Source of the DNA: Kiritimatiellales bacterium
Lineage (GTDB): Bacteria > Verrucomicrobiota > Kiritimatiellia > Kiritimatiellales > Tichowtungiaceae
Assembly (NCBI GenBank): GCA_028692515.1
Contig: JAQUXG010000013.1
Coordinates: forward strand, 1 to 13,491
DNA length: 13,491 nt
Direction: 5' to 3'
The notes below the pieces were generated by a model. The model was not told where the DNA came from. It ran no database searches and worked only from the letters and a program-made list of their open reading frames with translations. Positions 6,893 through 13,491 of the stretch are shown here, one piece after another. A program made the position numbers and the translations under genes. Numbering within the stretch: the stretch's first letter is position 1; the number at the start of each line of letters is the position of its first letter.

Positions 6893-7200
6893 GTGTGAAA
6901 CTGATTTATGTAACCGCGCCGACCCGTGAAGCGGCCGAACAGATCGCGGAAGCGGTTGTCACGGAACATCTGGCGGCGTGCGCCAATATTCTGGACGGCG
7001 TTATCTCGTTTTTCCATTGGGACGGCAAACTCTGCCGCGAAAAAGAGGCGGTGCTGATTCTAAAAACGACGGAAGAAAAAACGGACGCACTGACGGCACG
7101 GATCCAAGAGCTCCACTCCTACGAATGCCCCTGCATTGTGGTTCTGCCGATTGAAGGCGGCAACCCGGATTTTCTGGACTGGATTGTGCGCGAGGTCTGA
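6889..7200 (+). CDS. cutA: Divalent-cation tolerance protein CutA
   Basis: CutA1 is a small, very stable trimeric protein with a ferredoxin-like fold, linked to tolerance of copper and other divalent metals; its biochemical role is not settled. The 103 residues match family length. Typical segments are VTAPTREAAEQIAEAVV, HLAACANIL, FFHWDGKLCREKEAVLILKT and the C-terminal LHSYECPCIVVLPIEGG followed by FLDWI. The ATG overlaps the zwf stop (ATGA), so translation is probably coupled. The gene ends 67 bases from the stop of the convergent response-regulator gene, and the spacer holds a palindromic element. Confidence 0.95.
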   Translation: MSVKLIYVTAPTREAAEQIAEAVVTEHLAACANILDGVISFFHWDGKLCREKEAVLILKTTEEKTDALTARIQELHSYECPCIVVLPIEGGNPDFLDWIVREV

Positions 7201-7204
7201 ATTT

Positions 7205-7263
7205 TTTCCAGCCCCTGGAAACCGGCGAGACCGGATTTCAGTATTTTTCGATTCGTTGAAAAA
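7205..7263. repeat. Composite palindromic element between cutA and the response regulator
   Basis: TTTCCAG-CCC-CTGGAAA (7205-7221) is a perfect 7-3-7 inverted repeat. CCGG-CGAGA-CCGG (7222-7234) follows. The last unit is an 8-bp stem with one G-T pair, TTTTTCGA-TTCG-TTGAAAAA (7244-7263). Hairpin centres are 15 and about 25.5 bases apart, almost the same as in the element at 3916-3973 (15 and 27). It fills most of the 67-base spacer between two converging genes. A transcription-stop role is possible, but no clear stem followed by a T-run is present on either strand. Confidence 0.65.
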
Positions 7264-7267
7264 CGGC

Positions 7268-7714
7268 TCAGTTATCCCCGTTGGGCGGAAGCTCGACGAT
7301 AGAAAGCCAGAAGTTTTCGATTACTTTTACCACATCAATGAAGCGGTTGAGGTCGATCGGCTTGCGAATGTAACAGTTGGCATACATCTGGTAGGCATTG
7401 GCAACATCTTCCTCTGCATCGGAGGTGGTCAGAATGACCACCGGAATGGATCGCAGATTTTCATCGGTTTTAATTTCGGCCAGCACTTCGCGTCCGTCTT
7501 TTTTCGGCAGATTCAGGTCGAGCAAAATCAGATCGGGACGCGGGGCATCGTTATATCCATTGATCCTGCGGAGGAACTGCATGGCTTCAACCCCATCTTT
7601 GGCGACATGGAGATTGTTGCGAATTTTATTCTCCTTGAGGGCCTCCTGCGTCAGACGAACGTCTCCAGGATTGTCCTCGACCAGCAGAATTTCGATCGCT
7701 CTGAATACGGCCAT
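7268..7714 (-). CDS. Rcp1-like single-domain response regulator
   Basis: This 148-residue protein is a receiver domain with no output domain. The acidic pair Glu13-Asp14 ([10 protein letters not shown]), phospho-acceptor Asp66 in [13 protein letters not shown], Thr96/Thr97 and Lys118 in YIRKP are all present, so it should be phosphorylated. The [14 protein letters not shown] start and [14 protein letters not shown] place it with the regulators typified by cyanobacterial Rcp1, which partner kinases having an HDLQEPLR histidine motif. The kinase gene directly upstream has exactly that motif and ends two bases before this ATG. AAGGGG at 7725-7730, inside the kinase gene, is the likely ribosome site. 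With no DNA-binding part, it probably acts by binding another protein or passing on phosphate. It is the last gene of the cluster. Confidence 0.93.
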   Translation of the reverse strand: MAVFRAIEILLVEDNPGDVRLTQEALKENKIRNNLHVAKDGVEAMQFLRRINGYNDAPRPDLILLDLNLPKKDGREVLAEIKTDENLRSIPVVILTTSDAEEDVANAYQMYANCYIRKPIDLNRFIDVVKVIENFWLSIVELPPNGDN

Positions 7715-7716
7715 GA

Positions 7717-9828
7717 CTAGGTTTCCCCTTTCTTGGGAAGCGTGAACCAGAATAAACTTCCCTTTTTCAGCTCGGACTCTACACCGGTCTTTCCGCCATG
7801 TCTCTCAATAATTCGCTGGCAAATTGCCAGACCGATTCCGGTTCCGGGGTATTCGGATCGGCTGTACAGGCGCTGGAAAATCTTAAAAATCCGTTCCTGA
7901 TGCTCGGGTTCAATGCCAATTCCGTTGTCGCTCACAGTAATTTTCCAATGGTTGGAAAACTCCTCGGCGGCAACATGCACCTCAGGCGGTTTTTCGCCAC
8001 GAAACTTGAGCGCGTTGCTGATGAAGTTCTGAAAGACGAGCCCGAGCTGCAAGCCGTCGCCAAACACGTGCGGAAGCGGGTCAATGGTTACCCTCGCGCC
8101 GGTTTCAAGAATACGCCCTTCCAGATCGCGCATAACCCGCCCAAGCGTCTTTTGCAGATTGACCTCTTCAAACGGTTTTTTGCGAGTCTGCAGGCGGGAA
8201 TATTCGAGCAGGGAGTCAATCAGCGCCTGCATGCGCACCGCGCCGTCAGCGGCATAGCTGATAAAATCTTTGGCATCCTGATCGAGTTTATCTTTATAGC
8301 GGCGCTCCAGCAGTTGCACATAGTTGGCCACCATGCGTAGCGGCTCCTGCAAGTCGTGCGAGGCAATGTAGGCGAACTGTTCCAAATCACGGTTGGACGC
8401 CCGCAAATGTTCCGTTGTTTCAGCCAGTCTCTGCTCGGCCTGTTTGCGCTGAGTGATGTCGCGAAAGGAAACAACGATGTTCCCGGGGGTCGAGCGAAAA
8501 ACCGTGACATCATAACACCCGTTAAACATGCCGTCGCGGTAATCTGTTTCCATGTGCTGTGAGTCGATTTCCCGACGGGCTACCTTGCGATACATTTCAG
8601 GAATTTCCGTACCGGCCAGCACGGGGAACGCCTCCTCGATGGTTTTTCCCAGCAGCTGCAAGTGCGGGATGCCCAGAATCCGGTCAGCCGCCGGATTGGC
8701 CCCTGTTAAAATCAGATGGTTATCCGCCGTGAGATGATAGGAGTACAGGCCGGAGGGAGATGACTCCACGATACTGCGGTATTGTTCTTCGCTTTCCCGC
8801 AAAGCCTCCGCGACCTTGGCCTTTTCCCGATAGAACCGGACGCGCTGCTGCCGCCAGACCAGACCAATCACCGCACCCGAACCGAACAGCAGAATGGAGA
8901 TCATGCCGACCACCTGCCAGAACTGCGCCCGCATCGGTGAAAATATTTCTGAGATATCTTCGCGAGCCACCATAAACCAAGGTGAGTCCGGAACCGGACT
9001 GACCGCCGCCAGCACCGGAACACCGCGATAGTCCACGCCCTCTACAACTCCTTTTTGTCCCAGAACCGCTTTTGCCGCCGGCAGGTCGGTATTGGCAAGC
9101 GAAGCGCGTAACGTGAGCACCGCATTAGTCTGAAACCGGAGCGGATTCAGGAAAACCGCCTTATCGCCTTCCCGGCGAACCAAGAGAGTTTCAGCCGTTT
9201 CACTGGGAACCGGCCAGCGCTGGATGAAAGGGTAAAGATAGGTAGTCGGGTCAATTTGCAGAACAAGCACTCCCAGCGGGACGTTCGTGCCGGACTCGGC
9301 GAAAACAGGCACCAGAACGCCCAGAACAATCGACTGGTTCGGCGAATACCTATGAAAATCAAAAAAACTCACCCGCCCCGAACGCAGACTTTCGATACTG
9401 TAGCTTGAAAGATCCGCCGCCGCTACGGCTCCAGCCGGTATGGACAGTCTCTCAACGGCCTGCGTATCGATCAAAAAGACCCGGCTGTACTGATAGTAGT
9501 TCTGTATTTTTCCGAGCCATAACTCCAGTTGCTGTCGGGCATCCGTATCTTCAGGCTGATCAAAAAAACGGCGAACCAACCGTGAAAAAACAAGGTTTTT
9601 ATAGAAGACATTCCCATCCCCAAGCCGCTCCTTGCGATACTGTATGAGCTCGCCGACCTTCAGTTCCGAAATGGCGATCAACTGCCGCCCGGCTTCGGCG
9701 CGGTAATCGCGTTCATATCGTATATACAAAAGGATACCGATCGTAATAATGCATGTTCCCAGAAAGAGAAAAATCAGAATGGCACAGATCGCTGATTTGA
9801 ACCCGCTCGCTGCCGGATCGTTTTTCAT
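7717..9828 (-). CDS. Membrane sensor histidine kinase (periplasmic sensor, PAS, HisKA, HATPase)
   Basis: This 703-residue kinase probably pairs with the Rcp1-like regulator that follows. A helix at 13-36 and a second near 305-327 enclose a periplasmic domain of about 265 residues. Its size and the segments [13 protein letters not shown] and [17 protein letters not shown] suggest a double-Cache type sensor; the ligand is unknown. A PAS domain follows (about 341-460, ending [17 protein letters not shown]), then HisKA with phospho-acceptor His491 in [10 protein letters not shown]. The ATPase domain shows the N-box [29 protein letters not shown] and [18 protein letters not shown]. The N-box has the usual Asn, so it should be active. 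The ATG overlaps the stop of the upstream hybrid kinase (ATGA). A perfect 19-bp palindrome lies within the region encoding the ATPase domain (7941-7959). Confidence 0.93.
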   Translation of the reverse strand: MKNDPAASGFKSAICAILIFLFLGTCIITIGILLYIRYERDYRAEAGRQLIAISELKVGELIQYRKERLGDGNVFYKNLVFSRLVRRFFDQPEDTDARQQLELWLGKIQNYYQYSRVFLIDTQAVERLSIPAGAVAAADLSSYSIESLRSGRVSFFDFHRYSPNQSIVLGVLVPVFAESGTNVPLGVLVLQIDPTTYLYPFIQRWPVPSETAETLLVRREGDKAVFLNPLRFQTNAVLTLRASLANTDLPAAKAVLGQKGVVEGVDYRGVPVLAAVSPVPDSPWFMVAREDISEIFSPMRAQFWQVVGMISILLFGSGAVIGLVWRQQRVRFYREKAKVAEALRESEEQYRSIVESSPSGLYSYHLTADNHLILTGANPAADRILGIPHLQLLGKTIEEAFPVLAGTEIPEMYRKVARREIDSQHMETDYRDGMFNGCYDVTVFRSTPGNIVVSFRDITQRKQAEQRLAETTEHLRASNRDLEQFAYIASHDLQEPLRMVANYVQLLERRYKDKLDQDAKDFISYAADGAVRMQALIDSLLEYSRLQTRKKPFEEVNLQKTLGRVMRDLEGRILETGARVTIDPLPHVFGDGLQLGLVFQNFISNALKFRGEKPPEVHVAAEEFSNHWKITVSDNGIGIEPEHQERIFKIFQRLYSRSEYPGTGIGLAICQRIIERHGGKTGVESELKKGSLFWFTLPKKGET
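7941..7959. repeat. Perfect 8-3-8 palindrome inside the sensor kinase gene
   Basis: TTTTCCAA-TGG-TTGGAAAA has eight-base arms with no mismatch. It carries the same TTCCAA core and 3-base loop as the palindromes at 3916, 3957 and 7205. On the coding strand it reads FSNHWK just before [10 protein letters not shown]. No companion hairpins are seen nearby. Confidence 0.65.
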
Positions 9829-12191
9829 GATTGCTTCTGAGAAATCTGCGTAAGCGCCGTGTATAATTGCTCTGGACGGAGCGGGCGGTCAATGAAGGCG
9901 GAAAAACAGTTTTTAACTTTTTCGTCCAGCGGTGCAGTCCAGCTCGAAAAGGCGATCCACTGTACCTCGGGCCGGACTTTCCTGAATTCGGGCAGTTTTT
10001 CAGCCAGCCCCGACATATCTATATTGCATAGCACAGTATCCGCCGGGATCTCCTGCGTCAGACAATCATTGATTTCTTTCAGGGTTTCTTTGTAACGGGG
10101 CAGCGCCCCGCACCGCTCAAGCAGATACTCCGCCGCACGCAGGTCGGCGGCATCGTCGCTCCAGACGTAGACGCAGCGCCCGCTCCACTGCGATCGAACA
10201 TCGTATGCAGATGCCGGATTCTGCAGCGGGGTTTGATCCAGAACATCGAAGGTAAACGTTGACCCCTTCCCTGCATGGCTTTCAACCCGGATCGTACCGC
10301 CCATCTGCTCGACCAGATTTTTAGAAATCGCCAGCCCCAGTCCGGAACCGCCATGCTCACGGGTATTTGAATTGTCGCCTTGCTGAAACGGCTGAAAGAT
10401 CTTCTGCACGGTCACCTCATTCATGCCTTCCCCGCTGTCTTCAACGGCGAACTCGATCCGGATACTTCCGGACGGCAAAAGCCGGCGCTTCGCAGTCAGT
10501 TTCACAAACCCTTTGTCGGTGAATTTAAGTGCATTGTTAAGCAGGTTGATCAGCACCTGCTGCAAACGGCTGGCATCGCTGATGATTTGCTCCGGCAGGT
10601 CTTCGGTGATCACACAAGTCAGCTCAATCTTCTTGCTCTCCGCCAGCGTTGAAAGCAGCGATACCGCTTTTTTGACTGCATCGCGAACCGACAGTGGTCC
10701 GTTATTAATTTTGAGCTTACCCATTTCGATTTTTGAAAAATCGAGCAGATCTGAAATCAGCATCAGCAGGGACTCCCCGCTGGTACTGATGGTATTCACG
10801 TAATCAAGCTGTTCCTCGTCAAGCGGCGAGATTTTCAGCAGCTCCGTCAGGCCGATCACTGCATTGAGCGGTGTGCGCAGTTCATGGCTCATATTGGCCA
10901 ACAGTTGCGTCTTGGCCCGGTTGGCTTCTTCTGCCGTATCGCGAGCCTGCCGGATTATTTCTTCCGCATTTTTCTGTTCGGTAATATCGGTAAATATCGT
11001 GGCAAACTGCCCCTTGCGCGGAGAATAGGCGGCCACGGAATAGAGACGCCCCAGTGCGCCGGAAAAATCATCGATCTGTATTGGAATTCCTGTTAACACC
11101 ACCTGTCCGTAGGTTTTAATCCAGTAGGATTCTGTGAAAGGAAGAACCTCTTTCACCGTCCGCCCGACCAGATCCTGAGCATGCAAGCCGGTCAGTTTTT
11201 CAAAGGCCGCATTGACCTCGAGAAAACGGTAGTCACAGGGATCACCCTTTTTATCAAAGATCATTTCGTGTAACGCGAAGCCGGCCTGCATGGATTCAAA
11301 AAGACATCGATAACGCTGTTCGCTTTCCCTTAGGTCGTTCTCGATCTGCCTGCGCTTAGAAATATCCCGGGCGATATGAATCGCGCCGATCAGCCGTCCG
11401 CCCTCTTTAACCGGTGTAACGCTGACCGACAGCCAGCCTCCGGATTGCTCATCGTGCAGTTCGGTTTCATGTCCCACCCCGTCTTTCAGCATGGCTTCAT
11501 GCGGACAGCCGTCAATCGGACAGGTGGTTCCGTGCATGTATTCATAGCACCTCTTACCGGTCAACTCCGCAGCAGGCCGGTCAAGTTTTTCCGCCATGGC
11601 TTTATTCACACGGATGATGCGGTGATCCGCGTCGAACAGCGCGACCAGATCGGGAATCGCATCAAAGGTCCGCTCCCACATGGTATGGACCTCTTTCAGC
11701 GTCTCTGGATCGGCGTGCGGATGAAACAGACTCAACAGCGAAAGATCGCGCTGACGCTGTTCCAGTTTTTCAAGAGCCTCCTTGGCTTCCACCAGCTGAA
11801 CGGCCGCCGTGCGCCGTGCAACCGGTTCGAGGCCGGCTTTCATCATCTCCTGAATCGTCGCAGCCATTTTTTCGAACTCGGTAGATTTATCAAAAAAGAA
11901 ATCGGCTCCTGCATCAAGACACTTGCGGCGATACTGCGCGTAAGGATAGTTGGTCATAATCATGACCGTGGTTTCAGGATGCCGTGCTTTGATCTCTCCG
12001 AGCGCTTTAATTCCGCCGCCGCCCGGCATGCGGACATCCAGTATCGCCACATCCGGCCGGAATGTTTCAATCTGCCGAAGCGCCTCCGCTGTATCCTCAG
12101 CAGCAGCAACATGCACACCGTCAATCCGCAACAGCCGCTCTACCAGCCGGTTGCGAATCGGTTGAGAATCATCTGCAACAAGAACATTCAT
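9825..12191 (-). CDS. Hybrid histidine kinase: receiver, two PAS, HisKA, HATPase, degenerate C-terminal receiver
   Basis: The 788-residue protein has no membrane helix and should be cytosolic. The N-terminal receiver (1-118) is complete: Asp7/Asp8, phospho-acceptor Asp52 in [11 protein letters not shown], Thr80, Lys102. A helical linker with likely coiled coil (about 128-155) leads to PAS-1 (171-283), which carries Cys215, Cys224, Cys229 and His231 in [20 protein letters not shown]-2 spans about 287-408. HisKA has phospho-acceptor His436 in [11 protein letters not shown]. The ATPase domain has [13 protein letters not shown] (585-589) and [19 protein letters not shown]. After a linker, residues 671-785 resemble a receiver but have Asn723 where the phospho-acceptor aspartate should be and Arg769 in place of the conserved lysine, so it is probably a pseudo-receiver. 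The gene overlaps the next kinase by four bases. It may be driven from 12226-12253 or by read-through. Confidence 0.92.
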   Translation of the reverse strand: MNVLVADDSQPIRNRLVERLLRIDGVHVAAAEDTAEALRQIETFRPDVAILDVRMPGGGGIKALGEIKARHPETTVMIMTNYPYAQYRRKCLDAGADFFFDKSTEFEKMAATIQEMMKAGLEPVARRTAAVQLVEAKEALEKLEQRQRDLSLLSLFHPHADPETLKEVHTMWERTFDAIPDLVALFDADHRIIRVNKAMAEKLDRPAAELTGKRCYEYMHGTTCPIDGCPHEAMLKDGVGHETELHDEQSGGWLSVSVTPVKEGGRLIGAIHIARDISKRRQIENDLRESEQRYRCLFESMQAGFALHEMIFDKKGDPCDYRFLEVNAAFEKLTGLHAQDLVGRTVKEVLPFTESYWIKTYGQVVLTGIPIQIDDFSGALGRLYSVAAYSPRKGQFATIFTDITEQKNAEEIIRQARDTAEEANRAKTQLLANMSHELRTPLNAVIGLTELLKISPLDEEQLDYVNTISTSGESLLMLISDLLDFSKIEMGKLKINNGPLSVRDAVKKAVSLLSTLAESKKIELTCVITEDLPEQIISDASRLQQVLINLLNNALKFTDKGFVKLTAKRRLLPSGSIRIEFAVEDSGEGMNEVTVQKIFQPFQQGDNSNTREHGGSGLGLAISKNLVEQMGGTIRVESHAGKGSTFTFDVLDQTPLQNPASAYDVRSQWSGRCVYVWSDDAADLRAAEYLLERCGALPRYKETLKEINDCLTQEIPADTVLCNIDMSGLAEKLPEFRKVRPEVQWIAFSSWTAPLDEKVKNCFSAFIDRPLRPEQLYTALTQISQKQS

Positions 12192-12225
12192 AGTATCTCA
12201 AGAATATACTGTTATTTTAATAAAC

Positions 12226-12253
12226 GTTAGAATCCAAATTTTGTTTATGTCAA
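12226..12253 (-). promoter_or_regulatory. Candidate sigma-70 promoter for the hybrid kinase operon
   Basis: In the 102-base spacer between the two upstream kinase genes, the minus strand has a consensus -35 TTGACA (12253-12248). A 16-base spacer leads to TCTAAC (12231-12226), a 4/6 match to the -10. The start point would be about 30 bases before the ATG at 12191. The rest of this spacer is AT-rich, with no other element I recognise. Confidence 0.45.
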
Positions 12254-12293
12254 GGAAGCCTATATACACTGTCTTGTGATCATTTTCCAAGGT

Positions 12294-13491
12294 TCAAAAT
12301 ATTTCCACTGGTTTCCCCGACAAAGAAACTGATGCTTCAATCTGGACTCCCTTACCCGGCGCACTTTCAATATGGAGTTCGCCGCCAAGCACCTCGACGC
12401 GTTCGCGCATACCCATCAGTCCGAACGAAGTCGGCTTCTCGATCGCGCCGGCGTCCATGCCGCATCCGTTATCGGTTATTGAGACATTGAGTGTCTTTTC
12501 ATCCGCCACTAAATTGATTTCAACACGAGAGGCCTGCGCATAGCGCGACACGTTGGTGAGCGCCTCCTGCACCATCCGAAAAACAGCTGTTTTAACATCA
12601 TCTGAAACGACGGCGTCATCGAGATCGACAAACAGAACGCACGGGACTCCATTGCGCGCCTGCCAGTCGCTGACCAGCGAAGAAAGCGCTTCATCGAGTC
12701 CGAGATCGTCGAGCGCGCCGGGACGCAGGCGGTAGCAGAGCGAATGCACACTCTGAATGCCTTCGCTCAACAGCCGCCGCATGTCTTCCATCTTCCTTTT
12801 GACCTCTTCGCCGCAGACGCATTCGTCATGAACCAGCAACAGATCAATTTTCAGCGCGGTAAGAATCTGACCAATATCGTCGTGCAGCTCACGCGAAAGA
12901 CGCTTGCGTTCATCTTCGCGCACCGTCTCTAAATGCTGCGCCAGCTTTTGATAGCGGTCTTCGCTCTTTTTGCGTGCTGTATTTTCTTCACGGATATCCT
13001 CCAGCATATTCAGCATGGAAAGATGATTTTTCTGAAGCTCCCGTGTACGTGCCGCAATCAGTCCGGCCAGCCGTTCATTTTCGTCACGCTGGCCTTCTGC
13101 GGCAGCCCGGATGCGGGCCATTACCCGTATCTGAGCGAGCAGCTCCTGATCATCCATCGGCTTGGAAAGAAAGCCTTCCGCGCCCACCTTCAGTGCTTTG
13201 ACACGGCTTTCATGGTCGGTCCGCAAGGCGGTCAGAAAAACTACGGGAATAGCTGCCATTTTTTCATCAGATTTCAGACGGCGGCAGACTTCATAGCCGT
13301 CCATGCCGGGCATAACAATATCGAGCAGAATCAAATCCGGATTTTCAACAGCAGCCAGCTCCAACGCGGCGGCTCCGTTCGCCGCCGTCAACAGGGTGCA
13401 CTTCGGCATGATTTCTCCGAGAACCGCTCTTAACGCAATTAAATTATCCGCGTTGTCATCCACGGCCATAATTTTAAGTCGGTCGGTTTCC
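12294..13491 (-). CDS. Receiver-HisKA_3 histidine kinase, NarX/DegS-type (5' end outside window)
   Basis: The frame is open to the right edge. The first ATG in the window (13469) lies inside the first strand of the receiver (ETDRLKI precedes MAVDDN), so the true start is upstream of the window. Counting from that Met: receiver with Asp4/Asp5, phospho-acceptor Asp50 in LILLDIVMPGMDG, Thr80 and Lys103; then a long helical linker (about 120-180, likely coiled coil). HisKA_3 follows with the phospho-acceptor His196 in LSRELHDDIGQILTALKIDL. The HATPase domain has MVQEALTNVSRYAQAS, ITDNGCGMD and SFGLMGMRERVEVLGGEL. Kinases of this type normally phosphorylate LuxR/NarL-family regulators; none is visible in the window and one may lie upstream. 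No membrane segment is seen, so it is probably cytosolic and takes input through its receiver. Confidence 0.92.
   Translation of the reverse strand, partial: ETDRLKIMAVDDNADNLIALRAVLGEIMPKCTLLTAANGAAALELAAVENPDLILLDIVMPGMDGYEVCRRLKSDEKMAAIPVVFLTALRTDHESRVKALKVGAEGFLSKPMDDQELLAQIRVMARIRAAAEGQRDENERLAGLIAARTRELQKNHLSMLNMLEDIREENTARKKSEDRYQKLAQHLETVREDERKRLSRELHDDIGQILTALKIDLLLVHDECVCGEEVKRKMEDMRRLLSEGIQSVHSLCYRLRPGALDDLGLDEALSSLVSDWQARNGVPCVLFVDLDDAVVSDDVKTAVFRMVQEALTNVSRYAQASRVEINLVADEKTLNVSITDNGCGMDAGAIEKPTSFGLMGMRERVEVLGGELHIESAPGKGVQIEASVSLSGKPVEIF

Noticed and set aside
7992..8004. TTTCG-CCA-CGAAA near the kinase palindrome
   Set aside because: It encodes a commonly conserved LKFRGEKPP segment, has only 5-base arms and does not fit the 15/26 spacing of the composite element.
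8379..8396. GTTCCAA-N7-TTGGAC in the sensor kinase gene
   Set aside because: The loop is 7 bases rather than 3 and the region encodes the conserved segment before the HisKA histidine; a chance match is likely.
11376..12230. A 284-codon plus-strand frame opposite the hybrid kinase
   Set aside because: It lies antisense to receiver and PAS domains with intact motifs and has no recognisable features of its own.

Overview
The window is 13.5 kb of densely packed bacterial DNA with ten protein genes, two of them cut by the window edges. It contains no RNA gene, insertion sequence or CRISPR array, and no gene-free stretch longer than about 110 bases. The organism is Gram-negative: it carries an LptF/LptG-type lipopolysaccharide export permease and a yajC-secD translocase operon. 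GC is moderate, and two candidate promoters read TTGCCA-N17/18-TAGnnT. Dispersed short palindromes of the form TTTCCAA-N3-TTGGAAA recur. Together these make me favour the PVC superphylum, possibly Kiritimatiellota or a relative, but this is a low-confidence inference and not a database result.

Region 1 (1-5284, minus strand): transcription runs from an LptF/LptG permease gene into two oppDF/yejF-like ABC ATPase genes (1-nt gap, then an ATGA overlap), then a DUF975-like six-helix membrane protein (10-nt gap). After an 86-nt spacer with its own candidate promoter come yajC and secD. secD runs off the left edge. The spacer between lptF/G and zwf is a divergent promoter region with a tandem heptamer repeat.

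Region 2 (5396-7200, plus strand): zwf (glucose-6-phosphate dehydrogenase) and cutA form a two-gene operon with an ATGA overlap.

Region 3 (7268-13491, minus strand): a signal-transduction cluster. In order of transcription it encodes a receiver plus NarX-type (HisKA_3) kinase (5' end outside the window), a receiver-PAS-PAS-HisKA-HATPase hybrid kinase with a degenerate C-terminal pseudo-receiver, a transmembrane sensor kinase with a large periplasmic domain, and an Rcp1-like single-domain response regulator. The last three genes are translationally coupled. No DNA-binding output domain is seen, so the pathway probably signals through protein-protein contact or through a regulator outside the window.

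The most unusual feature is a family of small palindromes. A composite of three hairpins, with centres about 15 and then 26-27 nt apart, occurs in the intergenic spacer at 7205-7263. It also occurs inside an ABC ATPase gene at 3916-3973, where it adds exactly 42 nt (14 codons) in frame. A solitary perfect 8-3-8 palindrome lies in the kinase gene at 7941-7959. This resembles a mobile palindromic repeat that can insert into coding sequence, like the Rickettsia palindromic elements in behaviour but unrelated in sequence as far as I can see.
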